A DNA stretch of 37,073 nucleotides, from NCBI RefSeq assembly GCF_008831285.2, contig NW_022204860.1:1-37073 (forward strand). The letters are read 5' to 3'. Origin of the DNA: Nymphaea colorata. Its lineage: Eukaryota > Streptophyta > Magnoliopsida > Nymphaeales > Nymphaeaceae. The notes beneath the pieces are model-generated. The model was not told the origin of the DNA and searched no databases. It saw only the letters and a program-made list of their open reading frames with translations. How positions within the stretch are numbered: position 1 is the first letter of the stretch; each line of letters opens with the position of its first letter. The position numbers and the translations under genes were made by a program. Shown piece by piece: positions 23,297-36,324 of this stretch.

Positions 23297-24482
23297 ATCT
23301 ATGCTTTTGTTTGACCCCTTTTACTTAATTCAATGAAACAAAAATTCTACTTATTGGACTAACTACAAGCATCAAACTAATCTATACATCAGATTTGTGT
23401 CCATATGAATTGGTGATTTCAATCATTTAAATCGTTACTTATACATGTAATAACAAGTGAAACACATTAGATTAACTATAAAAGAGCAAATGAACCACTT
23501 GAATTTTGTTCATTTTCATGCAAACTTGTGATTTAAATCCACTAAATCTTTCAACGTGGATGTAGCAACATGTTAATCACATTCAATGAAATATGCGTGC
23601 TCAGATGAATCGCTTAAATCCCACTCGTATTGATACAAACTTGTGATTTCAATTCATTAGATCCTTACTATTGATGTAACTACAAGTTCAACTCATTGGA
23701 TTGACTACAAGAGATCAAACTAATGCGTAGATCCCACTTGCATCCATTTGAACTTGTGATTTCAATCAACAAAATCAATCATTGTACATGTAATAACAAG
23801 TGAAACGCATTAGGCTAATGATAAGCGATCAAACGAATGACGTGAATCTCATTTTTTCGTACAAACTTTTAGTTTGAACCATTGAAATCATTCGTTATAG
23901 ATGTAATAACAAGCGAAACACGTTATATTAACTGAAATACAGCAAGTAAATAACTTAAATGTCATTTATGTTCATACAAGCCTGTAATTTCATTCCACTA
24001 AATCATTCAACATGCATCTTTAAGCACATTCACGCATTAGTTTGTGATTCAAGTCATTCAATTGATCCCTTATAGTTAACCTAATGTGTTTCACTGTTTA
24101 TTACTTCTATAAAGAACGATTTAAATCACCAGTTCATAAGTTAAAAATGGAATCTATGCATTAGTTTCATCCCTAGTAATTCAACTTGTCGTTACATTTA
24201 TAGTACGCGATATAAGCGATTGAAATCAGTTGTTCGTATAAACACGAGTGGGATTTAAGCGATTCATTTGATCACACATATTTAATTGAATGTTTTTAAC
24301 TTGTTAGTACATCCATTTTGAATGATTTAGTTGATCGAAATCACAAGTTTGTATGAGAATGAATAAGATTCAAGTCGTTAATTTGCTCCCCTATATTTAA
24401 TCTAATGTGTTTCACTTGTTATTACATGTGTAATGAACGATTTAAATGATTGAAATCACAAGTTCATATGGATACAAGTGGG
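23297..24482 (+). repeat. Unit R8 (1,186 bp)
   Basis: Complete unit. Spacer 'caatgaaac...aaaaattc', cataagtt variable site, five a's before tgg. Confidence 0.95.
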
Positions 24483-25667
24483 ATCTATGCTTTTGTTTGA
24501 CCCCTTTTACTTAATTCAATAAACAAAAAGTTCTACTTATTGGACTAACTACAAGCATCAAACTAATCTATACATCAGATTTGTGTCCATATGAATTGGT
24601 GATTTCAATCATTTAAATCGTTACTTATACATGTAATAACAAGTGAAACACATTAGATTAACTATAAAAGAGCAAATGAACCACTTGAATTTTGTTCATT
24701 TTCATGCAAACTTGTGATTTAAATCCACTAAATCTTTCAACGTGGATGTAGCAACATGTTAATCACATTCAATGAAATATGCGTGCTCAGATGAATCGCT
24801 TAAATCCCACTCGTATTGATACAAACTTGTGATTTCAATTCATTAGATCCTTACTATTGATGTAACTACAAGTTCAACTCATTGGATTGACTACAAGAGA
24901 TCAAACTAATGCGTAGATCCCACTTGCATCCATTTGAACTTGTGATTTCAATCAACAAAATCAATCATTGTACATGTAATAACAAGTGAAACGCATTAGG
25001 CTAATGATAAGCGATCAAACGAATGACGTGAATCTCATTTTTTCGTACAAACTTTTAGTTTGAACCATTGAAATCATTCGTTATAGATGTAATAACAAGC
25101 GAAACACGTTATATTAACTGAAATACAGCAAGTAAATAACTTAAATGTCATTTATGTTCATACAAGCCTGTAATTTCATTCCACTAAATCATTCAACATG
25201 CATCTTTAAGCACATTCACGCATTAGTTTGTGATTCAAGTCATTCAATTGATCCCTTATAGTTAACCTAATGTGTTTCACTGTTTATTACTTCTATAAAG
25301 AACGATTTAAATCACCAGTTCATACAGTTAAAATGGAATCTATGCTTAGTTTCATCCCTAGTAATTCAACTTGTCGTTACATTTATAGTACGCGATATAA
25401 GCGATTGAAATCAGTTGTTCGTATAAACACGAGTGGGATTTAAGCGATTCATTTGATCACACATATTTAATTGAATGTTTTTAACTTGTTAGTACATCCA
25501 TTTTGAATGATTTAGTTGATCGAAATCACAAGTTTGTATGAGAATGAATAAGATTCAAGTCGTTAATTTGCTCCCCTATATTTAATCTAATGTGTTTCAC
25601 TTGTTATTACATGTGTAATGAACGATTTAAATGATTGAAATCACAAGTTCATATGGATACAAGTGGG
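24483..25667 (+). repeat. Unit R9 (1,185 bp)
   Basis: Complete unit. Spacer 'caataaac...aaaaagttc', full catacagtt variable site near 25319, tgcttag near 25344. Confidence 0.95.
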
Positions 25668-26853
25668 ATCTATGCTTTTGTTTGACCCCTTTTACTTAAT
25701 TCAATAAACAAAAAGTTCTACTTATTGGACTAACTACAAGCATCAAACTAATCTATACATCAGATTTGTGTCCATATGAATTGGTGATTTCAATCATTTA
25801 AATCGTTACTTATACATGTAATAACAAGTGAAACACATTAGATTAACTATAAAAGAGCAAATGAACCACTTGAATTTTGTTCATTTTCATGCAAACTTGT
25901 GATTTAAATCCACTAAATCTTTCAACGTGGATGTAGCAACATGTTAATCACATTCAATGAAATATGCGTGCTCAGATGAATCGCTTAAATCCCACTCGTA
26001 TTGATACAAACTTGTGATTTCAATTCATTAGATCCTTACTATTGATGTAACTACAAGTTCAACTCATTGGATTGACTACAAGAGATCAAACTAATGCGTA
26101 GATCCCACTTGCATCCATTTGAACTTGTGATTTCAATCAACAAAATCAATCATTGTACATGTAATAACAAGTGAAACGCATTAGGCTAATGATAAGCGAT
26201 CAAACGAATGACGTGAATCTCATTTTTTCGTACAAACTTTTAGTTTGAACCATTGAAATCATTCGTTATAGATGTAATAACAAGCGAAACACGTTATATT
26301 AACTGAAATACAGCAAGTAAATAACTTAAATGTCATTTATGTTCATACAAGCCTGTAATTTCATTCCACTAAATCATTCAACATGCATCTTTAAGCACAT
26401 TCACGCATTAGTTTGTGATTCAAGTCATTCAATTGATCCCTTATAGTTAACCTAATGTGTTTCACTGTTTATTACTTCTATAAAGAACGATTTAAATCAC
26501 CAGTTCATACAGTTAAAATGGAATCTATGCATTAGTTTCATCCCTAGTAATTCAACTTGTCGTTACATTTATAGTACGCGATATAAGCGATTGAAATCAG
26601 TTGTTCGTATAAACACGAGTGGGATTTAAGCGATTCATTTGATCACACATATTTAATTGAATGTTTTTAACTTGTTAGTACATCCATTTTGAATGATTTA
26701 GTTGATCGAAATCACAAGTTTGTATGAGAATGAATAAGATTCAAGTCGTTAATTTGCTCCCCTATATTTAATCTAATGTGTTTCACTTGTTATTACATGT
26801 GTAATGAACGATTTAAATGATTGAAATCACAAGTTCATATGGATACAAGTGGG
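25668..26853 (+). repeat. Unit R10 (1,186 bp)
   Basis: Complete unit. Spacer 'caataaac...aaaaagttc', full catacagtt variable site near 26507, tgcattag. Confidence 0.95.
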
Positions 26854-28038
26854 ATCTATGCTTTTGTTTGACCCCTTTTACTTAATTCAATAAACAAAAA
26901 GTTCTACTTATTGGACTAACTACAAGCATCAAACTAATCTATACATCAGATTTGTGTCCATATGAATTGGTGATTTCAATCATTTAAATCGTTACTTATA
27001 CATGTAATAACAAGTGAAACACATTAGATTAACTATAAAAGAGCAAATGAACCACTTGAATTTTGTTCATTTTCATGCAAACTTGTGATTTAAATCCACT
27101 AAATCTTTCAACGTGGATGTAGCAACATGTTAATCACATTCAATGAAATATGCGTGCTCAGATGAATCGCTTAAATCCCACTCGTATTGATACAAACTTG
27201 TGATTTCAATTCATTAGATCCTTACTATTGATGTAACTACAAGTTCAACTCATTGGATTGACTACAAGAGATCAAACTAATGCGTAGATCCCACTTGCAT
27301 CCATTTGAACTTGTGATTTCAATCAACAAAATCAATCATTGTACATGTAATAACAAGTGAAACGCATTAGGCTAATGATAAGCGATCAAACGAATGACGT
27401 GAATCTCATTTTTTCGTACAAACTTTTAGTTTGAACCATTGAAATCATTCGTTATAGATGTAATAACAAGCGAAACACGTTATATTAACTGAAATACAGC
27501 AAGTAAATAACTTAAATGTCATTTATGTTCATACAAGCCTGTAATTTCATTCCACTAAATCATTCAACATGCATCTTTAAGCACATTCACGCATTAGTTT
27601 GTGATTCAAGTCATTCAATTGATCCCTTATAGTTAACCTAATGTGTTTCACTGTTTATTACTTCTATAAAGAACGATTTAAATCACCAGTTCATAAGTTA
27701 AAATGGAATCTATGCATTAGTTTCATCCCTAGTAATTCAACTTGTCGTTACATTTATAGTACGCGATATAAGCGATTGAAATCAGTTGTTCGTATAAACA
27801 CGAGTGGGATTTAAGCGATTCATTTGATCACACATATTTAATTGAATGTTTTTAACTTGTTAGTACATCCATTTTGAATGATTTAGTTGATCGAAATCAC
27901 AAGTTTGTATGAGAATGAATAAGATTCAAGTCGTTAATTTGCTCCCCTATATTTAATCTAATGTGTTTCACTTGTTATTACATGTGTAATGAACGATTTA
28001 AATGATTGAAATCACAAGTTCATATGGATACAAGTGGG
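26854..28038 (+). repeat. Unit R11 (1,185 bp)
   Basis: Complete unit. Spacer 'caataaac...aaaaagttc', cataagtt variable site near 27692. Confidence 0.95.
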
Positions 28039-29222
28039 ATCTATGCTTTTGTTTGACCCCTTTTACTTAATTCAATGAAACAAAAAGTTCTACTTATTGG
28101 ACTAACTACAAGCATCAAACTAATCTATACATCAGATTTGTGTCCATATGAATTGGTGATTTCAATCATTTAAATCGTTACTTATACATGTAATAACAAG
28201 TGAAACACATTAGATTAACTATAAAAGAGCAAATGAACCACTTGAATTTTGTTCATTTTCATGCAAACTTGTGATTTAAATCCACTAAATCTTTCAACGT
28301 GGATGTAGCAACATGTTAATCACATTCAATGAAATATGCGTGCTCAGATGAATCGCTTAAATCCACTCGTATTGATACAAACTTGTGATTTCAATTCATT
28401 AGATCCTTACTATTGATGTAACTACAAGTTCAACTCATTGGATTGACTACAAGAGATCAAACTAATGCGTAGATCCCACTTGCATCCATTTGAACTTGTG
28501 ATTTCAATCAACAAAATCAATCATTGTACATGTAATAACAAGTGAAACGCATTAGGCTAATGATAAGCGATCAAACGAATGACGTGAATCTCATTTTTTC
28601 GTACAAACTTTTAGTTTGAACCATTGAAATCATTCGTTATAGATGTAATAACAAGCGAAACACGTTATATTAACTGAAATACAGCAAGTAAATAACTTAA
28701 ATGTCATTTATGTTCATACAAGCCTGTAATTTCATTCCACTAAATCATTCAACATGCATCTTTAAGCACATTCACGCATTAGTTTGTGATTCAAGTCATT
28801 CAATTGATCCCTTATAGTTAACCTAATGTGTTTCACTGTTTATTACTTCTATAAAGAACGATTTAAATCCAGTTCATACAGTTAAAATGGAATCTATGCA
28901 TTAGTTTCATCCCTAGTAATTCAACTTGTCGTTACATTTATAGTACGCGATATAAGCGATTGAAATCAGTTGTTCGTATAAACACGAGTGGGATTTAAGC
29001 GATTCATTTGATCACACATATTTAATTGAATGTTTTTAACTTGTTAGTACATCCATTTTGAATGATTTAGTTGATCGAAATCACAAGTTTGTATGAGAAT
29101 GAATAAGATTCAAGTCGTTAATTTGCTCCCCTATATTTAATCTAATGTGTTTCACTTGTTATTACATGTGTAATGAACGATTTAAATGATTGAAATCACA
29201 AGTTCATATGGATACAAGTGGG
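28039..29222 (+). repeat. Unit R12 (1,184 bp)
   Basis: Complete unit. The spacer keeps both g's, near 28362 it reads aatccactcg, and the variable site is the full catacagtt form, as in R7. It has its own loss near 28867: aaatccagtt in place of aaatcaccagtt. Confidence 0.95.
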
Positions 29223-30405
29223 ATCTATGCTTTTGTTTGACCCCTTTTACTTAATTCAATAAACAAAAAGTTCTACTTATTGGACTAACTACAAGCATCA
29301 AACTAATCTATACATCAGATTTGTGTCCATATGAATTGGTGATTTCAATCATTTAAATCGTTACTTATACATGTAATAACAAGTGAAACACATTAGATTA
29401 ACTATAAAAGAGCAAATGAACCACTTGAATTTTGTTCATTTTCATGCAAACTTGTGATTTAAATCCACTAAATCTTTCAACGTGGATGTAGCAACATGTT
29501 AATCACATTCAATGAAATATGCGTGCTCAGATGAATCGCTTAAATCCCACTCGTATTGATACAAACTTGTGATTTCAATTCATTAGATCCTTACTATTGA
29601 TGTAACTACAAGTTCAACTCATTGGATTGACTACAAGAGATCAAACTAATGCGTAGATCCCACTTGCATCCATTTGAACTTGTGATTTCAATCAACAAAA
29701 TCAATCATTGTACATGTAATAACAAGTGAAACGCATTAGGCTAATGATAAGCGATCAAACGAATGACGTGAATCTCATTTTTTCGTACAAACTTTTAGTT
29801 TGAACCATTGAAATCATTCGTTATAGATGTAATAACAAGCGAAACACGTTATATTAACTGAAATACAGCAAGTAAATAACTTAAATGTCATTTATGTTCA
29901 TACAAGCCTGTAATTTCATTCCACTAAATCATTCAACATGCATCTTTAAGCACATTCACGCATTAGTTTGTGATTCAAGTCATTCAATTGATCCCTTATA
30001 GTTAACCTAATGTGTTTCACTGTTTATTACTTCTATAAAGAACGATTTAAATCACCAGTTCATAAGTAAAATGGAATCTATGCATTAGTTTCATCCCTAG
30101 TAATTCAACTTGTCGTTACATTTATAGTACGCGATATAAGCGATTGAAATCAGTTGTTCGTATAAACACGAGTGGGATTTAAGCGATTCATTTGATCACA
30201 CATATTTAATTGAATGTTTTTAACTTGTTAGTACATCCATTTTGAATGATTTAGTTGATCGAAATCACAAGTTTGTATGAGAATGAATAAGATTCAAGTC
30301 GTTAATTTGCTCCCTATATTTAATCTAATGTGTTTCACTTGTTATTACATGTGTAATGAACGATTTAAATGATTGAAATCACAAGTTCATATGGATACAA
30401 GTGGG
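29223..30405 (+). repeat. Unit R13 (1,183 bp)
   Basis: Complete unit. Spacer 'caataaac...aaaaagttc'. The variable site near 30060 has lost one more t (cataagtaaaatgg). The poly-c tract near 30311 is ccc. Confidence 0.95.
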
Positions 30406-31590
30406 ATCTATGCTTTTGTTTGACCCCTTTTACTTAATTCAATAAACAAAAAGTTCTACTTATTGGACTAACTACAAGCATCAAACTAATCTATACATCA
30501 GATTTGTGTCCATATGAATTGGTGATTTCAATCATTTAAATCGTTACTTATACATGTAATAACAAGTGAAACACATTAGATTAACTATAAAAGAGCAAAT
30601 GAACCACTTGAATTTTGTTCATTTTCATGCAAACTTGTGATTTAAATCCACTAAATCTTTCAACGTGGATGTAGCAACATGTTAATCACATTCAATGAAA
30701 TATGCGTGCTCAGATGAATCGCTTAAATCCCACTCGTATTGATACAAACTTGTGATTTCAATTCATTAGATCCTTACTATTGATGTAACTACAAGTTCAA
30801 CTCATTGGATTGACTACAAGAGATCAAACTAATGCGTAGATCCCACTTGCATCCATTTGAACTTGTGATTTCAATCAACAAAATCAATCATTGTACATGT
30901 AATAACAAGTGAAACGCATTAGGCTAATGATAAGCGATCAAACGAATGACGTGAATCTCATTTTTTCGTACAAACTTTTAGTTTGAACCATTGAAATCAT
31001 TCGTTATAGATGTAATAACAAGCGAAACACGTTATATTAACTGAAATACAGCAAGTAAATAACTTAAATGTCATTTATGTTCATACAAGCCTGTAATTTC
31101 ATTCCACTAAATCATTCAACATGCATCTTTAAGCACATTCACGCATTAGTTTGTGATTCAAGTCATTCAATTGATCCCTTATAGTTAACCTAATGTGTTT
31201 CACTGTTTATTACTTCTATAAAGAACGATTTAAATCACCAGTTCATAAGTTAAAATGGAATCTATGCATTAGTTTCATCCCTAGTAATTCAACTTGTCGT
31301 TACATTTATAGTACGCGATATAAGCGATTGAAATCAGTTGTTCGTATAAACACGAGTGGGATTTAAGCGATTCATTTGATCACACATATTTAATTGAATG
31401 TTTTTAACTTGTTAGTACATCCATTTTGAATGATTTAGTTGATCGAAATCACAAGTTTGTATGAGAATGAATAAGATTCAAGTCGTTAATTTGCTCCCCT
31501 ATATTTAATCTAATGTGTTTCACTTGTTATTACATGTGTAATGAACGATTTAAATGATTGAAATCACAAGTTCATATGGATACAAGTGGG
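30406..31590 (+). repeat. Unit R14 (1,185 bp)
   Basis: Complete unit. Spacer 'caataaac...aaaaagttc', cataagtt variable site. It is the last copy with this spacer form; all later ones carry the 'caatgaaac...aaaaattc' form. Confidence 0.95.
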
Positions 31591-32773
31591 ATCTATGCTT
31601 TTGTTTGACCCCTTTTACTTAATTCAATGAAACAAAAATTCTACTTATTGGACTAACTACAAGCATCAAACTAATCTATACATCAGATTTGTGTCCATAT
31701 GAATTGGTGATTTCAATCATTTAAATCGTTACTTATACATGTAATAACAAGTGAAACACATTAGATTAACTATAAAAGAGCAAATGAACCACTTGAATTT
31801 TGTTCATTTTCATGCAAACTTGTGATTTAAATCCACTAAATCTTTCAACGTGGATGTAGCAACATGTTAATCACATTCAATGAAATATGCGTGCTCAGAT
31901 GAATCGCTTAAATCCCACTCGTATTGATACAAACTTGTGATTTCAATTCATTAGATCCTTACTATTGATGTAACTACAAGTTCAACTCATTGGATTGACT
32001 ACAAGAGATCAAACTAATGCGTAGATCCCACTTGCATCCATTTGAACTTGTGATTTCAATCAACAAAATCAATCATTGTACATGTAATAACAAGTGAAAC
32101 GCATTAGGCTAATGATAAGCGATCAAACGAATGACGTGAATCTCATTTTTTCGTACAAACTTTTAGTTTGAACCATTGAAATCATTCGTTATAGATGTAA
32201 TAACAAGCGAAACACGTTATATTAACTGAAATACAGCAAGTAAATAACTTAAATGTCATTTATGTTCATACAAGCCTGTAATTTCATTCCACTAAATCAT
32301 TCAACATGCATCTTTAAGCACATTCACGCATTAGTTTGTGATTCAAGTCATTCAATTGATCCCTTATAGTTAACCTAATGTGTTTCACTGTTTATTACTT
32401 CTATAAAGAACGATTTAAATCACCAGTTATAAGTTAAAATGGAATCTATGCATTAGTTTCATCCCTAGTAATTCAACTTGTCGTTACATTTATAGTACGC
32501 GATATAAGCGATTGAAATCAGTTGTTCGTATAAACACGAGTGGGATTTAAGCGATTCATTTGATCACACATATTTAATTGAATGTTTTTAACTTGTTAGT
32601 ACATCCATTTTGAATGATTTAGTTGATCGAAATCACAAGTTTGTATGAGAATGATAAGATTCAAGTCGTTAATTTGCTCCCCTATATTTAATCTAATGTG
32701 TTTCACTTGTTATTACATGTGTAATGAACGATTTAAATGATTGAAATCACAAGTTCATATGGATACAAGTGGG
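31591..32773 (+). repeat. Unit R15 (1,183 bp)
   Basis: Complete unit. Spacer 'caatgaaac...aaaaattc'. The variable site has lost a c (ccagttataagtt), and near 32650 gagaatgataag replaces gagaatgaataag. Confidence 0.95.
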
Positions 32774-33959
32774 ATCTATGCTTTTGTTTGACCCCTTTTA
32801 CTTAATTCAATGAAACAAAAATTCTACTTATTGGACTAACTACAAGCATCAAACTAATCTATACATCAGATTTGTGTCCATATGAATTGGTGATTTCAAT
32901 CATTTAAATCGTTACTTATACATGTAATAACAAGTGAAACACATTAGATTAACTATAAAAGAGCAAATGAACCACTTGAATTTTGTTCATTTTCATGCAA
33001 ACTTGTGATTTAAATCCACTAAATCTTTCAACGTGGATGTAGCAACATGTTAATCACATTCAATGAAATATGCGTGCTCAGATGAATCGCTTAAATCCCA
33101 CTCGTATTGATACAAACTTGTGATTTCAATTCATTAGATCCTTACTATTGATGTAACTACAAGTTCAACTCATTGGATTGACTACAAGAGATCAAACTAA
33201 TGCGTAGATCCCACTTGCATCCATTTGAACTTGTGATTTCAATCAACAAAATCAATCATTGTACATGTAATAACAAGTGAAACGCATTAGGCTAATGATA
33301 AGCGATCAAACGAATGACGTGAATCTCATTTTTTCGTACAAACTTTTAGTTTGAACCATTGAAATCATTCGTTATAGATGTAATAACAAGCGAAACACGT
33401 TATATTAACTGAAATACAGCAAGTAAATAACTTAAATGTCATTTATGTTCATACAAGCCTGTAATTTCATTCCACTAAATCATTCAACATGCATCTTTAA
33501 GCACATTCACGCATTAGTTTGTGATTCAAGTCATTCAATTGATCCCTTATAGTTAACCTAATGTGTTTCACTGTTTATTACTTCTATAAAGAACGATTTA
33601 AATCACCAGTTCATACAGTTAAAATGGAATCTATGCATTAGTTTCATCCCTAGTAATTCAACTTGTCGTTACATTTATAGTACGCGATATAAGCGATTGA
33701 AATCAGTTGTTCGTATAAACACGAGTGGGATTTAAGCGATTCATTTGATCACACATATTTAATTGAATGTTTTTAACTTGTTAGTACATCCATTTTGAAT
33801 GATTTAGTTGATCGAAATCACAAGTTTGTATGAGAATGAATAAGATTCAAGTCGTTAATTTGCTCCCCTATATTTAATCTAATGTGTTTCACTTGTTATT
33901 ACATGTGTAATGAACGATTTAAATGATTGAAATCACAAGTTCATATGGATACAAGTGGG
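32774..33959 (+). repeat. Unit R16 (1,186 bp)
   Basis: Complete unit. Spacer 'caatgaaac...aaaaattc', full catacagtt variable site near 33612. Confidence 0.95.
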
Positions 33960-35138
33960 ATCTATGCTTTTGTTTGACCCCTTTTACTTAATTCAATGAA
34001 ACAAAAATTCTACTTATTGGACTAACTACAAGCATCAAACTAATCTATACATCAGATTTGTGTCCATATGAATTGGTGATTTCAATCATTTAAATCGTTA
34101 CTTATACATGTAATAACAAGTGAAACACATTAGATTAACTATAAAAGAGCAAATGAACCACTTGAATTTTGTTCATTTTCATGCAAACTTGTGATTTAAA
34201 TCCACTAAATCTTTCAACGTGGATGTAGCAACATGTTAATCACATTCAATGAAATATGCGTGCTCAGATGAATCGCTTAAATCCCACTCGTATTGATACA
34301 AACTTGTGATTTCAATTCATTAGATCCTTACTATTGATGTAACTACAAGTTCAACTCATTGGATTGACTACAAGAGATCAAACTAATGCGTAGATCCCAC
34401 TTGCATCCATTTGAACTTGTGATTTCAATCAACAAAATCAATCATTGTACATGTAATAACAAGTGAAACGCATTAGGCTAATGATAAGCGATCAAACGAA
34501 TGACGTGAATCTCATTTTTTCGTACAAACTTTTAGTTTGAACCATTGAAATCATTCGTTATAGATGTAATAACAAGCGAAACACGTTATATTAACTGAAA
34601 TACAGCAAGTAAATAACTTAAATGTCATTTATGTTCATACAAGCCTGTAATTTCATTCCACTAAATCATTCAACATGCATCTTTAAGCACATTCACGCAT
34701 TAGTTTGTGATTCAAGTCATTCAATTGATCCCTTATAGTTAACCTAATGTGTTTCACTGTTTATTACTTCTATAAAGAACGATTTAAATCACCAGTTAAA
34801 AAATGGAATCTATGCATTAGTTTCATCCCTAGTAATTCAACTTGTCGTTACATTTATAGTACGCGATATAAGCGATTGAAATCAGTTGTTCGTATAAACA
34901 CGAGTGGGATTTAAGCGATTCATTTGATCACACATATTTAATTGAATGTTTTTAACTTGTTAGTACATCCATTTTGAATGATTTAGTTGATCGAAATCAC
35001 AAGTTTGTATGAGAATGAATAAGATTCAAGTCGTTAATTTGCTCCCCTATATTTAATCTAATGTGTTTCACTTGTTATTACATGTGTAATGAACGATTTA
35101 AATGATTGAAATCACAAGTTCATATGGATACAAGTGGG
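33960..35138 (+). repeat. Unit R17 (1,179 bp)
   Basis: Complete unit and the only right-arm copy with the short variable site (ccagttaaaaaatgg near 34793), which accounts for its reduced length. Spacer 'caatgaaac...aaaaattc'. Confidence 0.95.
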
Positions 35139-36324
35139 ATCTATGCTTTTGTTTGACCCCTTTTACTTAATTCAATGAAACAAAAATTCTACTTATTGGA
35201 CTAACTACAAGCATCAAACTAATCTATACATCAGATTTGTGTCCATATGAATTGGTGATTTCAATCATTTAAATCGTTACTTATACATGTAATAACAAGT
35301 GAAACACATTAGATTAACTATAAAAGAGCAAATGAACCACTTGAATTTTGTTCATTTTCATGCAAACTTGTGATTTAAATCCACTAAATCTTTCAACGTG
35401 GATGTAGCAACATGTTAATCACATTCAATGAAATATGCGTGCTCAGATGAATCGCTTAAATCCCACTCGTATTGATACAAACTTGTGATTTCAATTCATT
35501 AGATCCTTACTATTGATGTAACTACAAGTTCAACTCATTGGATTGACTACAAGAGATCAAACTAATGCGTAGATCCCACTTGCATCCATTTGAACTTGTG
35601 ATTTCAATCAACAAAATCAATCATTGTACATGTAATAACAAGTGAAACGCATTAGGCTAATGATAAGCGATCAAACGAATGACGTGAATCTCATTTTTTC
35701 GTACAAACTTTTAGTTTGAACCATTGAAATCATTCGTTATAGATGTAATAACAAGCGAAACACGTTATATTAACTGAAATACAGCAAGTAAATAACTTAA
35801 ATGTCATTTATGTTCATACAAGCCTGTAATTTCATTCCACTAAATCATTCAACATGCATCTTTAAGCACATTCACGCATTAGTTTGTGATTCAAGTCATT
35901 CAATTGATCCCTTATAGTTAACCTAATGTGTTTCACTGTTTATTACTTCTATAAAGAACGATTTAAATCACCAGTTCATACAGTTAAAATGGAATCTATG
36001 CATTAGTTTCATCCCTAGTAATTCAACTTGTCGTTACATTTATAGTACGCGATATAAGCGATTGAAATCAGTTGTTCGTATAAACACGAGTGGGATTTAA
36101 GCGATTCATTTGATCACACATATTTAATTGAATGTTTTTAACTTGTTAGTACATCCATTTTGAATGATTTAGTTGATCGAAATCACAAGTTTGTATGAGA
36201 ATGAATAAGATTCAAGTCGTTAATTTGCTCCCCTATATTTAATCTAATGTGTTTCACTTGTTATTACATGTGTAATGAACGATTTAAATGATTGAAATCA
36301 CAAGTTCATATGGATACAAGTGGG
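35139..36324 (+). repeat. Unit R18 (1,186 bp)
   Basis: Complete unit. Spacer 'caatgaaac...aaaaattc', full catacagtt variable site near 35976. By eye it resembles R16 very closely. Confidence 0.95.
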
